DNA of 64,000 nt from Streptomyces sp. NRRL S-350 (GCF_000719705.1 NZ_JOHO01000012.1:62001-126000), one strand, 5' to 3'. Counted from the first letter of the stretch, positions 8,660 through 17,908 are shown. Numbers and translations: made by a program. The notes: generated by a model not told the origin, from the letters alone.

Positions 8660-9346
8660 ATGACCACCACCATCCGCACGAACCGCCAGCCGCTGCGCAC
8701 CATCTCGGGCGCAGCGGCCGTCGCGCTGTCCGTCGCCGTCCTGGCCGGCTGTTCCTCCGGCGGGTCGAAGCCCTCCGGTGACATCTCGGGCGTGCAGAAC
8801 GGCGCCCCGACCACCGCGGAGCCGAGCCCGAGCCCGACGCTCACGCAGGCCGCCGGCGCTCCGGAGATCAAGCTGCCCGCTGACCTGACCGTCGACATCC
8901 AGTTCAAGCCCAGCGGTGACGCCACCAAGGACAAGGTCGCCGCCGACCTCGCCTACGCCCTCAAGGCGTTCAACGAGGCCCAGGCGGTCGGCGACATCAA
9001 CACCCCCGGCATGCTCTACGCCTACACCGGCACCGCCGGTGGCTACATGAAGCAGGCCGTCGACCAGCTCACCTCCCGCGGGCAGACCGTGACCGGCAAC
9101 GACCGGTACTACGCCCTGACCGTGGAGGTGAAGGAGACGGGCAAGGCCGTCGTGGCGTACTGCGAGGACCAGTCCAAGAGTTACGCGAAGGAGAAGGCCA
9201 GCGGGAAGGTCCTGACCACCACGCCGTCCATCAACGACTACACCGACTGGACGATGGGGATGGAGCTCGCGGCCGACAAGGGCGTGTGGCGGGTGGCCTC
9301 CCCGGTCGCCGAGAAGGGATCGACACGGTGCCAGAGCGCAGCCTGA
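8660..9346 (+). CDS. Putative lipoprotein of the Tad operon
   Basis: 228 residues from ATG 8660. The signal peptide ends in the lipobox VLAGC, so the lipidated cysteine would be C31. A Ser/Pro/Thr linker follows, then a domain of about 150 residues (PADLTVDIQFKPSGDATKDK ... ALKAFNEAQAV) found in small actinobacterial lipoproteins of unknown function. It is probably anchored on the outer face of the membrane. The next gene starts inside its 3' end. The function in pilus biogenesis is inferred only from position. Confidence 0.75.
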   Translation: MTTTIRTNRQPLRTISGAAAVALSVAVLAGCSSGGSKPSGDISGVQNGAPTTAEPSPSPTLTQAAGAPEIKLPADLTVDIQFKPSGDATKDKVAADLAYALKAFNEAQAVGDINTPGMLYAYTGTAGGYMKQAVDQLTSRGQTVTGNDRYYALTVEVKETGKAVVAYCEDQSKSYAKEKASGKVLTTTPSINDYTDWTMGMELAADKGVWRVASPVAEKGSTRCQSAA

Positions 9347-10320
9347 TCAAGTCCGTCGGGGCCGTCGCCGTCGCGCTCGTCGTGACGGCGACGGCCGCCG
9401 GAACCGCGCATGCCGACCGCGGCACCGGCTGGGGCAGCACTCCGTCGGTCGGCGCGATCGAGTCGCACGTCGAGGTCGAGATCAGCGCCTCCGGCACGGA
9501 CGGCAAGCACTTGACCTCCGTCGGCGCGAATTACGACCCCCCGGCCTGCTGGTACGAGCCGCAGTACACCCCGGAGGAGTTCGACGCCGCCTACCAGCAG
9601 CTGCTGGCCGGCCTGTCCGGCGCCATGGGGGCCGATGCGAAGGCCCAGTACGACAAGCTGAAGGCGGATCAGGACTTCCACCGCGGCCAGGACGGCCGCT
9701 GGTGGGGGATGGTCAAAACCAAGGCCGCATGGGACCTGCCGGTCACCGCGCCGTGCACCCAGCAGCCGGGCATCGTGTGGGTGCCGACCGGCAACCCGCC
9801 AGCAGGGATGCTCGCCGTCACCCCGCAAATGTTGTCGAAGATCGCGTACGGGGCGACGAAGCTGCCCCCGCCGCGCGTCGAGCTGTCCCCGAAGCCCGAC
9901 ATGCAGACCGTCAACCTGCCGACCTTCGTGAAGTTCGATTCGCCGATCCAGCCGGTGTCGGTCACCGCCTCACTCAACTACTCCGGGATCAGCATCGCGG
10001 CATCCACCCTCGCGGTACCTGTCAGCCTGCGGATCGACGCTGGCACCAACGACGCCAGCCCCGCCTCCTGCACGTACGACTTCCAGAAGGTCGGCGGCGG
10101 CTACCAGGTCGACTCCTCCGGCGCCGCGTGCAACATCACCTACGAACGCTCCAGCCGGGGTTCGACCTACCCGCTCACCGCCCAGGTGACGTGGCGGGTG
10201 ACCTGGACTCCGTCCACCAACCCGTACGGGGCGCCGGCGAACCCGCTGCCCAACGGGGTGACGGGCGGCGCTCCCCAGAACGTGACCGTGCGGGAGATCC
10301 AGACCATCGTCACCGGGTAG
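9328..10320 (+). CDS. Secreted protein of unknown function in Tad operon
   Basis: 330 residues from GTG 9328, chosen because GAGAAGGGA lies 8 bases upstream and a signal peptide begins directly (VAVALVVTATAAGTAHA, cleavage near residue 28). It overlaps the lipoprotein gene by 19 bases. The mature part is rich in Pro, Thr and aromatic residues with Ig-like strand patterns (RSSRGSTYPLTAQVTWRV); cysteines CWYE, APCTQQ, SCTYD and ACNIT could form two disulfides. I do not recognise a family. The position in a Tad operon suggests an exported pilus-associated protein or adhesin, which is inference. Confidence 0.68.
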   Translation: MPERSLIKSVGAVAVALVVTATAAGTAHADRGTGWGSTPSVGAIESHVEVEISASGTDGKHLTSVGANYDPPACWYEPQYTPEEFDAAYQQLLAGLSGAMGADAKAQYDKLKADQDFHRGQDGRWWGMVKTKAAWDLPVTAPCTQQPGIVWVPTGNPPAGMLAVTPQMLSKIAYGATKLPPPRVELSPKPDMQTVNLPTFVKFDSPIQPVSVTASLNYSGISIAASTLAVPVSLRIDAGTNDASPASCTYDFQKVGGGYQVDSSGAACNITYERSSRGSTYPLTAQVTWRVTWTPSTNPYGAPANPLPNGVTGGAPQNVTVREIQTIVTG

Positions 10321-10359
10321 GGCCCGGCAGCGACTGCAGTACCGAACGAGGAAGGCCAG

Positions 10360-13300
10360 ATGGCGAAGACAAGGATCGACGCTCCGACGGGTGTCCGCTC
10401 GCGCACGGTGGGGGACGTGGCCCGGGCGCTGCTCGCGGGGGTGCTGCTCGCCGCCATCCTGGCCGGCATCCCCTACGCCCTGGTCGTCGGGGTCGGGTGG
10501 CCGCTGCCCACGAAGGTGCCGGACTTGGAGGTGCTCACCTCGTCGGTGAGCACCAGCACGATGATCTGCACCCTCGCGGTCATCGTGTGGCTGCTCTGGC
10601 TCCAGTTCACGGTCTGCGTGGTGGTGGAGGTCCGCTCGGCCCTGTCCGGGGTGGACCTGCAAGTCCGGCTCCCAGCGGCCGGCGGCAGCCAGGCCCTGGC
10701 CCGCAAGCTGGTCACCACCATGCTGCTCGTCGGCGCCGGTGCGCTCACCGTCGGTCAGGCCGCCTCCGCCGCGCCCCTGCCCGCACAGCAGGGCACCGGC
10801 CGGGCGGCGGCCGTCGCCGCGGTGGTCCCGGCTTCCGCCCCCGCCGTCCAGCAAGCGGCGCCGAGCGCCGCCCCAGGCCAGTCCGGGCCGGTGTACACGG
10901 TGCAGGCCTCCGGCGGCAGCCACCACGAAACGCTGTGGGACATCGCCGCGAAGCACCTGGGCAACGGCAGCCGGTACAGCGAGATCTTCGAGCTCAACAA
11001 GGGCCGCCTTCAGCCCGACGGCGGCCGGATGACGGAACCGGGTCTCGTCCGGGCCGGGTGGGAGCTGCTGATGCCCGCCGACGCCACCGGCTTGCCCGGC
11101 TCCGTGCCGACCGCGACCGGTTCCGGGACCGGCGCCAGCGGGCAGCACACGGTGACCGTCGCGGAGGGCGACACCCTCTCCGCGATCGCGGAGAAGGAAC
11201 TCGGCAGTGCGGACGCCTACCCCCAGTTGCTGGAGGCCACCAAGGACACGGTCCAGCCCGGCGGGCGCACCCTGACCGACCCCGACAAGCTCTTCCCGGG
11301 CGACGTCATCGTGATCCCCGGGCCCGCCGCGACTGCCTCCGCACCGGTGGCACCGGCCCCGGCCGAGGCGACCCCCGCCCCGGCACCGGCAGCCCCCGCG
11401 CCGACCGAGGCGGCCCCCTCCCCCGCTCCGGCGCAGCCCTCCCCCGCCCCGAGCACTCCGGCCCCGGCGGTCACCGAAGCTCCGGCGACCCAAGCCCCGG
11501 CCAGTCAGCCCGCCGCGCCGCCGCAGAGCGCCCCGGCTACCGCGGCCACCACCCACGCCCCTGCCACCGCCCCCGCGGAGCACGGCGAGAGCCAGGCGCC
11601 GTTCTCCGTCCAGCAGGGCGTCGGCGGAATCGCCGCGCTGCTCGGAGCCGGCGCCCTTGGCGTCCTCGCACTGCGTCGCCGCGCGCAGCAGCGCGAGCGC
11701 CGTCCGGGTGAGCAGATCGCGATGCCCGAAGAAACCAGCCAGGCCGAGGTCGTGCTGGACCGCACCTCCTCCCCCGTCCTGGTCGACCTGCTCGACCGCT
11801 CGCTGCGCACCCTGGCCCATCAGCACCCGCAGGAGCTGCCGCAGATCGTCGGCGCAAGGGTGCAGCAGGACCGGGTGGAGATCCTCGTCGAAGACGCCGA
11901 CGCCGAGGCGCTGGCCCCGTTCACCGATCGGCCCGGCGGCTGGTGGGGCGTGCGCGGCGACCGCGCCGCCCTGCTGGACGCCGACCAGGCGCGTACCGTC
12001 CCGGCCCCGTACCCGTGCCTCGCCACGATCGGCACCGCCGGGGACGGCGCGCTGCTGCTGTCCAACCTGACCCACGGCCGTGTGCTGCTCCTGGACGGCG
12101 ACGAGCGGAACGTCCGCGAGGTTGCCCGCGGCATCGCGATGGAGGCCGGCACCGCGCTGTGGGCCGACCACATCGAGATCATGACCGTGGGGTTCGGGCA
12201 CGAGCTGCAGCAGCTCCTGCCCCAGTGCCGGATCATGTCGGTGCCTCAGCTGGCCACCGCCACCGCCGACTTGGCCCGGGTACTCATCGAGGTGCACCAG
12301 GCCGAACACGAGGACGGGGACGACCCGCAACCCTGGATGGTGGTCTGCCCCACCGCCCCGGCCACCGACGAGCTGTACGCCTTCGCCGACGTGCTGGGCA
12401 AGGTACCCGCCGGTGTGCAGGTCGCGGTCGTGATGGCCGCCGCCGGTGGCGCCCGCGAGCTGTTCCCGGACGCCGAGGTCCTGGACACCGACCTGGTGGC
12501 CGAGGCCCAGATGCTGGAGTCCCTCGACGCCGAGGTCGTACTCCAGCGCGTCACCGACGACGCCTACCGGCAGCTGACCGCTGCGATGGCCACCACCACC
12601 GAGCCCGCCGTCCCGGCCGAGGGCGCCTGGGCCCAGGTGCCCGACCCCGATCGCAACGTGTTCGGCCCCTCCGCCCTGTCCCTGCAGAAGAACCGCGGCG
12701 GCGCCAAGGGCCACCTGTCCCTCCTCGCTGCCCCCGCCGGGAGCGAGCAGCTGGACGGCACGGCCGAGGTCGACGAGAAGGAAGAGGAGAAGACGCTGCC
12801 TGTCGAGTCCAGTGAAGCCCCGGCGCGTGCTGACGCCGAGGACCACCAGGAGAACGCGGAGGAGCAGGAGCAGCTCCCCGCCGAGGACACCGCCGAGGCC
12901 GCCGCGTCCGAGGCTCAGGAGGCTCTGCAGGAGCTGCGCCCTTCGAAGCCGCAGCCGCGGGTCAGCGTGGTCCGCGAAGGCGACGCCCCCGCCACGGCCG
13001 AGGGGGCAGCTCCCCAGGTGCAGGTGCTCGGACCACTGCGCATCACCGGGATCGGCGATGCCCCGATCCCGCCGACCCTGGTCCTGCTCGCGGCCTTGTT
13101 GATCTTCAAGTCGGACCGCGACTACGGGTCGATCGCCAACCACATGGACCCGGTGTCGCCGTGGACGACGTCGACGATGGACACCTACATGTCGCGCCTG
13201 CGCCGGCGGCTCGGGGTCGACTCCGCCGGAGAGCCGTACCTGCGGCCCAAGCCGAAGGGCGTCGACCAGTACGTCCTGTCGGAGGAGGTGTCCTGCGACT

Positions 13301-13758
13301 ACGCCAACTTTCTGCACCTGGCGCAGCGCGGCCTGCCGCACGGGTCCGCCGGGGTCCTCGACCTGGAGGCCGCGCTTTCCCTGGTCCGCGGCCGGCCGTT
13401 CGGCGGCGGCGGGGCCCACACCTGGGCCGCACCGCTCGTGCAGACGATGATCGGCAAGATCGTGGACGTCGCGCACACCGTCGCGACGCTCCGCATCCAG
13501 GACGAGGTCTTGGACATCGACGCCGCCCGCAACGCCGTCGCGGTCGGCCTTGACGTCGAGCCGACCGCCGAGGTCCTCTACCGGGACTGGATGCGCGTCG
13601 AGCACCGGGCGGGCAACCCCGCCGGGGTGCGGGAGGTCGTCGCTCAGGTCCGCCAGATGGCCACCGTCTGGGGCTTCGACGGCATGCTCCAGGATGAGAC
13701 CGAACAGCTGATCCAGCGGCTCACCGCCGGCCGCGGCGCGAGCGCCCAGCTGCGCTGA
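10360..13758 (+). CDS. Large membrane LysM protein with C-terminal BTAD regulator-like domain
   Basis: 1132 residues. Two membrane segments lie near residues 24-45 and 67-88 and a hydrophobic stretch near 125-140. Then come two LysM domains (about 178-240 and 263-322; the second begins TVTVAEGDTLSAIAEKELG), a Pro/Ala-rich linker, another membrane segment near 423-441, a middle domain, an acidic Glu-rich linker and a C-terminal part (about residues 885-1130) with a winged-helix element (YMSRLRRRLGVD) and TPR-like BTAD helices. The architecture puts a wall-binding part outside and a SARP-like domain inside. It might couple envelope state to control of the pilus genes, but DNA binding is unproven. 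A strong terminator follows. Confidence 0.85.
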   Translation: MAKTRIDAPTGVRSRTVGDVARALLAGVLLAAILAGIPYALVVGVGWPLPTKVPDLEVLTSSVSTSTMICTLAVIVWLLWLQFTVCVVVEVRSALSGVDLQVRLPAAGGSQALARKLVTTMLLVGAGALTVGQAASAAPLPAQQGTGRAAAVAAVVPASAPAVQQAAPSAAPGQSGPVYTVQASGGSHHETLWDIAAKHLGNGSRYSEIFELNKGRLQPDGGRMTEPGLVRAGWELLMPADATGLPGSVPTATGSGTGASGQHTVTVAEGDTLSAIAEKELGSADAYPQLLEATKDTVQPGGRTLTDPDKLFPGDVIVIPGPAATASAPVAPAPAEATPAPAPAAPAPTEAAPSPAPAQPSPAPSTPAPAVTEAPATQAPASQPAAPPQSAPATAATTHAPATAPAEHGESQAPFSVQQGVGGIAALLGAGALGVLALRRRAQQRERRPGEQIAMPEETSQAEVVLDRTSSPVLVDLLDRSLRTLAHQHPQELPQIVGARVQQDRVEILVEDADAEALAPFTDRPGGWWGVRGDRAALLDADQARTVPAPYPCLATIGTAGDGALLLSNLTHGRVLLLDGDERNVREVARGIAMEAGTALWADHIEIMTVGFGHELQQLLPQCRIMSVPQLATATADLARVLIEVHQAEHEDGDDPQPWMVVCPTAPATDELYAFADVLGKVPAGVQVAVVMAAAGGARELFPDAEVLDTDLVAEAQMLESLDAEVVLQRVTDDAYRQLTAAMATTTEPAVPAEGAWAQVPDPDRNVFGPSALSLQKNRGGAKGHLSLLAAPAGSEQLDGTAEVDEKEEEKTLPVESSEAPARADAEDHQENAEEQEQLPAEDTAEAAASEAQEALQELRPSKPQPRVSVVREGDAPATAEGAAPQVQVLGPLRITGIGDAPIPPTLVLLAALLIFKSDRDYGSIANHMDPVSPWTTSTMDTYMSRLRRRLGVDSAGEPYLRPKPKGVDQYVLSEEVSCDYANFLHLAQRGLPHGSAGVLDLEAALSLVRGRPFGGGGAHTWAAPLVQTMIGKIVDVAHTVATLRIQDEVLDIDAARNAVAVGLDVEPTAEVLYRDWMRVEHRAGNPAGVREVVAQVRQMATVWGFDGMLQDETEQLIQRLTAGRGASAQLR

Positions 13759-13769
13759 ATCCCTAGGAG

Positions 13770-13798
13770 GGCCCGGCCGGGATCCCACCGGCCGGGCC
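13770..13798 (+). terminator. Rho-independent terminator after the LysM-BTAD gene
   Basis: Perfect 11-bp stem (GGCCCGGCCGG / CCGGCCGGGCC) with a 7-base loop, followed by TTCTT. It lies 12 bases after the stop codon and before the ribosome site of the prepilin peptidase gene, so the peptidase may be expressed partly from its own promoter. Confidence 0.8.
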
Positions 13799-13835
13799 TT
13801 CTTGTCCCCGAACCAGAGCGAACGAAGGCCTACCG

Positions 13836-14627
13836 ATGCCCCACTCCCCCGCCCTTCTGGCCGTCGCCGCCGCGCTGGGCCTGGCGGTCGGTGCCCTTGC
13901 GGTGAGGCCGCTCGTCTTCGCCTTCTCCGTCGAGGACGGTTGGCGCCGCTCCTGCCCGCACTGCGAGCACGCGGTGCTCGGCGTCGGCTGGACCGCCTAC
14001 GCCGAACTAGTGCGCCGCCGCTGCCACAATTGCTCCCCCGTCGCCGCGGTCCCGTTGACCGCAGGCCGAGGCGGAACCGGCAGCGAGCCAGTCCAACCGG
14101 TACGGATCGGCCCTGCCGCGCTGCTTCCGGAGGTGCTCACCGCCGCCGCGGTCTGGGGCATCGTCGCGGCCGGAGCGAGCGGCTGGCTCCTCGCTGCGCA
14201 GCTGTGGGTGGCCGTGCTCGGCAGCGCGATGGTGTTGATCGACCTGCGGGTGCAGCGGCTGCCGAACCTCCTCACCGGCTTGACCGCCGCCGGCATCGCG
14301 CTGCTCCTCGTTGGGCAGGCCCTCACCGGCTCCGGGTGGCAGGTGCTGCTGCGTCCCGCCATCGCCGTCGGGCTGGTCGGCGGGGTGTTGTTCCTGGCCG
14401 CGCTCTACGAGCTGCTGGGGCTGGGGGATGTGAAGCTCGCGCCCAGCCTGGCGGCGCTGCTGGCGGCGCAGGGCTGGGCGACGCTGTACTGGGGCGTTCT
14501 CGCGCAGTTCGTGTTCGGGTTCCTGCAGGGCTTGGTGCAGGCGGCTCGCGCTGGCGGCCGTGTCGAGCCTTTCTTCGGTCCTGGCCTCATCGTCGGCGCG
14601 CTGGTGGTTTCGGCGATCGCGGGCTGA
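13836..14627 (+). CDS. Prepilin peptidase, type A24 (TadV/PilD-like)
   Basis: 263 residues. Aspartates expected at the active site are seen at D136 (VLIDLRVQRLPN) and D198 in the signature GLGDVK; together these define aspartic prepilin peptidases. Four cysteines in two CxxC pairs (C40/C43, C63/C66) precede them in a loop, as in the N-terminal domain of bifunctional PilD enzymes, probably binding zinc; whether methylation activity remains is unknown. About six membrane segments. It is expected to cleave the leaders of the pilin and pseudopilins in this operon. Confidence 0.9.
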   Translation: MPHSPALLAVAAALGLAVGALAVRPLVFAFSVEDGWRRSCPHCEHAVLGVGWTAYAELVRRRCHNCSPVAAVPLTAGRGGTGSEPVQPVRIGPAALLPEVLTAAAVWGIVAAGASGWLLAAQLWVAVLGSAMVLIDLRVQRLPNLLTGLTAAGIALLLVGQALTGSGWQVLLRPAIAVGLVGGVLFLAALYELLGLGDVKLAPSLAALLAAQGWATLYWGVLAQFVFGFLQGLVQAARAGGRVEPFFGPGLIVGALVVSAIAG

Positions 14628-14639
14628 CGCTCCGGCCGG

Positions 14640-15284
14640 TCAGTACAGGGTCTGCTCGGGGTAGCCGCGGGGGGCCTCCGGGAAGGTACGCAGGCCGTAC
14701 CGCTCCGCCTGGACAATCAGGTCGCCCAGTTGCTCGGGCGGTCCCACCCCCATGGCGGCGAGGTCTTCGCCGGGCTCGCCGAAGAAGGCGATGCACCGGG
14801 CGGTAGGGTCTTCCGCCCACCGGGAGGTGTGCCGCACCCCGTCGAAGTAGAGGTTCATCGCCGCGCCCCACGGCTGGGTGACCGGGCGGTGCGGGGAGGT
14901 CTGGATCCGGAGGCAGAGCTCCTCCCCCAGCAGCTCCACGGCCTTGGGGGCGGTGAGGTCTGCGACCTGGCGGCGTACGGTCGGCCAGATCCTGGAGACC
15001 CGGTACTCGGCGTTCAGCTCCTCCGCGCCCGTCTCCCGGTCCCCCCACACTTCCACTACGGCGATCACGGCCTCGTGCGCCGTGCAGCACGTCCCGTAAA
15101 CCGGCGTCCAGCCGGGCGGAGGGTGGAAGCGCCCGGTCCCTCTCGAGTTGAAGTACGGCGGCTTGTCCCCTTGCAGGTGGCAGCGGAACAGGGTGGTCGT
15201 CTCGTCCGCGGTGAATCGTGGCAGGGCCTCGACGAGACCGGGGGAGTCGGGGCGGCGCTCTGAGGAGGGGTTGGTGCCGTTCAC
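14640..15284 (-). CDS. RES-domain toxin
   Basis: 214 residues from GTG 15284, which forms a GTGA overlap with the upstream gene. The core LFRCH ... RFHPPPGWTPVYGTCCTAHEAVIAVVEVW matches the Arg, Tyr and Glu pattern of RES domains, and the ~200-residue size is right. Characterised RES toxins degrade NAD+ in the cytoplasm. The upstream coupled gene has an antitoxin-like C-terminus. The pair points against the Tad operon, with 12 bases between the convergent stops. It probably serves plasmid stability. Catalysis is inferred from the family. Confidence 0.72.
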   Translation of the reverse strand: MNGTNPSSERRPDSPGLVEALPRFTADETTTLFRCHLQGDKPPYFNSRGTGRFHPPPGWTPVYGTCCTAHEAVIAVVEVWGDRETGAEELNAEYRVSRIWPTVRRQVADLTAPKAVELLGEELCLRIQTSPHRPVTQPWGAAMNLYFDGVRHTSRWAEDPTARCIAFFGEPGEDLAAMGVGPPEQLGDLIVQAERYGLRTFPEAPRGYPEQTLY

Positions 15285-15988
15285 TGCCCCCACCTCTCGG
15301 AGGCTTCCATGACCAGCTCCATCAGGGCCTCTTCCTTCCCCTCGGTCAGCAGGTCGGCCGGCGAGTAGGCCCGCTCCGGCTTGACGGGGGTGTTCATCCA
15401 GGCCGCGAGGGTCAGGTCGTTCCGGACGTCGAACCGCTCGAAGGCGCGGAGGATGTAGCCGACGAGGGGGTGCACGCCGTCCTCGGTGAACTGCCACGCC
15501 GGGTAGAGCGCGGTGTGGGCGGGTCCCTGAAGGGCGATGAGCTCACCGCCCTTCGCCAGAGCAGCGGGAGCTCCTCCTCCGAGGATCTTCTCGGCCTCCG
15601 CCTCCCGGAGACACGGGCCGACACCCTTCTTCCACGCCGCCGGAGCAAGGGCGACATGGGCGGCTCGCCAGCCCATCCGCCACGCATCATGCACCGGCAC
15701 GGCCTTGGGGACACCGATTCCGTCGAGCAGGGCGGCCTCGTAGCCGAGCCGGAGCAGTTCCCGGGCCTTCCCGGTCCCCTCCAGGCGGGCCTCCGCCGCG
15801 GCGCTAAGGCTGGCGACGTGCTCGACGTCAGGTAGCGGATCCCACGTCTGCCCGTCCGGCAGGGCGCTGCGGTAGCCGATGACGAACGGGTCGTGCCGCT
15901 CCGTCTCGTCCAGGAGATCCAGGAGTCCTTCGAGGCCTCGCTCGAACCCGGCGGCCATGCTCCCGATGGTGAGAGAGTCCTGCTCCAT
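15281..15988 (-). CDS. DUF2384 (MbcA/ParS/Xre)-like antitoxin of RES system
   Basis: 235 residues from ATG 15988. The C-terminal ~60 residues (AWMNTPVKPERAYSPADLLTEGKEEALMEL, positions about 195-230) have the Trp, Pro, SPxxLL and Gly pattern of the DUF2384 antitoxin domain that blocks RES toxins. The N-terminal 170 residues are unlike the usual Xre-type HTH: a largely helical Gly/Ala-rich domain. Classical partners are about 110-150 residues, so this is long. The gene precedes the toxin with overlapping GTGA, the usual antitoxin-first order. The assignment rests on the C-terminal pattern plus context. Confidence 0.6.
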   Translation of the reverse strand: MEQDSLTIGSMAAGFERGLEGLLDLLDETERHDPFVIGYRSALPDGQTWDPLPDVEHVASLSAAAEARLEGTGKARELLRLGYEAALLDGIGVPKAVPVHDAWRMGWRAAHVALAPAAWKKGVGPCLREAEAEKILGGGAPAALAKGGELIALQGPAHTALYPAWQFTEDGVHPLVGYILRAFERFDVRNDLTLAAWMNTPVKPERAYSPADLLTEGKEEALMELVMEASERWGQ

Positions 15989-16171
15989 GCCTTCAGCCTG
16001 CGCCTGCCCATCTGGAGCGGCAACCGTCCCGCCCGACGCTTCCGTCCGGCTTGGACGAGCTGGAGCTGGCCGGACCTGGGCGGACGGCGCTCGCCTATCG
16101 GGCTGCCGTTGCGGGTCAGCAAGGAGGCCCGGCACTTTCGGGTGCCGGGCCTTCGCCGTGTCGCTGTCGGG

Positions 16172-17710
16172 TCAGCGACCGGCGCCTTCCAGTTCCAGCT
16201 GCGGCTGGTCCGCGAGCGGGAACATCTTCTTCAGATCGCCGTAGTACCGCTCGACACTGCGCTTACTGACGGGGCGGTCCGCTCCCCGGGCCCGTACGCG
16301 CTCCTTCTCCGGCAGGTTGTAGAGGTACTCGGCAAGCTCCTCCTCCGACGGGTATCGCTCGTACCGCTCCACCCAGGCGCTGAAGGCAGTGATCCAGACC
16401 TCCGGGATCACGACCTTCGGCGCGTCGTCGTCCTGCACGGGGGAGGTGTTCCCGCGCGATCCGACGACGCTCAGCGAGTCGGCCGAGCTGCGGGTGACTC
16501 GCTGATACGCGGCTGCTGCGCGCACCGGCTCCGGGGTGCGCTGTCCCGCAAGCGCGGTGCGGGTGTCCAGCTCGTCCGGGGCCGCGTACGCAAAGGCAGA
16601 TGCCAGCTGATCGTCGGAGCCCGCACGATCACCAGTCTCACCGCCACGTCCCGCAAAGGTCCCCGCAAGGCTGCTGACCTGGGAATACGCATAGGCATCT
16701 TGCGGATCGGCCACCAGCTCCGGCCCGCTCGCATCCGCACCCGCAAGGCCCGCAAGGTCGGCTCCCGCATACGCAAGGTGATCGTTTGCGGGTTGAGCCG
16801 CAAGCTCCGGGGCAGCAGGCGCTTCCGCAACCGCGGGCTTCTCGGGAACCGCTGACGTCAGCTCAGCCGAGCCGCTGGGCGGTATCTCCCCCTCCACTCC
16901 GGTCAGCTCCCGGCGCTGCCCGGCGTTCGCGGATCGCGTTCGGGGAACGGCCGTCACCGTGAGCTCCGACTGGTCCACATCGAGGGCTGTACGCCGAGAG
17001 GCGAAGATCCGATCCAGCGGGGTGCTGTCGACGCCCGCCGCCGCGAGGCCCGCCGTGTAAGTCAGCTCGATCGGCACTCCCATCGCGGCCAGCTCGAGAG
17101 GCAGGGTGGCGGCTGCGGGAAGACCCCCGCCCGGGCTGACCGGGGCGTCCTTCAGCAGGACCTTGTAGGCGAGAATCGCCTGCTTGCGCAGCAGCGCGTC
17201 GTCGACCCGGGTCACCTCCCAGAGGTACATGTCCCGCCAGATTGTCCAGGTCTGCCGCGGTGCCAGGAACCAGCGCAGCGTGCGCAGCTTCTCCATCGCG
17301 CGGTCCGAGTCGAGCTTCGCGATCCGGGCGACCGCGTGCCTGCCGGCTTCGCTGACAACGATGAAGGTCACCGGGATGACCGCGTGCATCCCGACACCGA
17401 TCGGATCGGGCCAGGACGCGGAGGCGTTGAAGGCGATCGTCGCGGCGGTGAAGAGCCACGCGGTCGGCCGCAGTGGGGCGAACGGGATGCGCAGCCAGGC
17501 CAGGACCAGGTCCAGGGTGAGCAGGACGATGATGCCCACGTCCACACCGATGGGGAAGACCTTGGAGTAGTCGCCCATCCCCTTCTGGAAGGCGACGTCG
17601 CGGACGGCGAGGTAGCTGCCGCCAAGGCCGATCAGGGCGATGAGGATGGCGCCGATCGCCACGATGACGATCAGCATCCAGTGGATTCTGGTCAGGACCG
17701 GTCGTGCCAC
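16172..17710 (-). CDS. DUF2637 membrane protein (SpdB-like) with C-terminal wHTH
   Basis: 512 residues from GTG 17710 after GGGGGA. Four membrane segments fill the first ~135 residues (VIVAIGAILIALIGLGGSYLAV; VGIIVLLTLDLVLAWL; TAWLFTAATIAFNAS; VIPVTFIVVSEAG), the DUF2637 pattern of Streptomyces plasmid spread proteins. A long region rich in Ala, Pro and acidic residues leads to a C-terminal helical segment with SKRSVERYYGDLKKMFP, as in replication- or transfer-associated winged helices. Such proteins occur beside tra genes in conjugative plasmids and may aid intramycelial spread. The adjacent par genes share its direction. Confidence 0.75.
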   Translation of the reverse strand: MARPVLTRIHWMLIVIVAIGAILIALIGLGGSYLAVRDVAFQKGMGDYSKVFPIGVDVGIIVLLTLDLVLAWLRIPFAPLRPTAWLFTAATIAFNASASWPDPIGVGMHAVIPVTFIVVSEAGRHAVARIAKLDSDRAMEKLRTLRWFLAPRQTWTIWRDMYLWEVTRVDDALLRKQAILAYKVLLKDAPVSPGGGLPAAATLPLELAAMGVPIELTYTAGLAAAGVDSTPLDRIFASRRTALDVDQSELTVTAVPRTRSANAGQRRELTGVEGEIPPSGSAELTSAVPEKPAVAEAPAAPELAAQPANDHLAYAGADLAGLAGADASGPELVADPQDAYAYSQVSSLAGTFAGRGGETGDRAGSDDQLASAFAYAAPDELDTRTALAGQRTPEPVRAAAAYQRVTRSSADSLSVVGSRGNTSPVQDDDAPKVVIPEVWITAFSAWVERYERYPSEEELAEYLYNLPEKERVRARGADRPVSKRSVERYYGDLKKMFPLADQPQLELEGAGR

Positions 17711-17892
17711 GGCTCCCCCTTGCTCAGGTACTCAGGGGGTCACTTTTTCATGTGGGTCGGACGGGATGCACGGGACATACCTGGTCAGCGACTGTGAAGC
17801 CCCCCAGGCGGGCCATTTCGATACTCAGTGGCACGGCTCGGCGACGGAGTGTGCAGCTGATATCCGGTTGGCCAGATGTTGACTGCCGTCTG

Positions 17893-17908
17893 GTTTCGTC
17901 GACGAAAC
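17893..17908. promoter_or_regulatory. parS-like palindrome, copy 1
   Basis: Perfect 16-bp palindrome GTTTCGTCGACGAAAC. It shares the outer GTTTC/GAAAC arms of the chromosomal Streptomyces parS but has a different, longer centre, so it should be specific for the plasmid ParB encoded nearby. Binding is inferred from repetition around parB-parA. Confidence 0.75.

Noticed and set aside
9970..13788. 1272-codon open frame on the minus strand opposite the LysM-BTAD gene
   Set aside because: High-GC antisense shadow; the plus strand has clear LysM and BTAD domains and ribosome site, the antisense protein is low-complexity Arg/Gly/His without motifs.
17893..17908. Possibility that the palindromes are chromosomal parS
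   Set aside because: Centre GTCGAC and 16-bp length do not match GTTTCACGTGAAAC.
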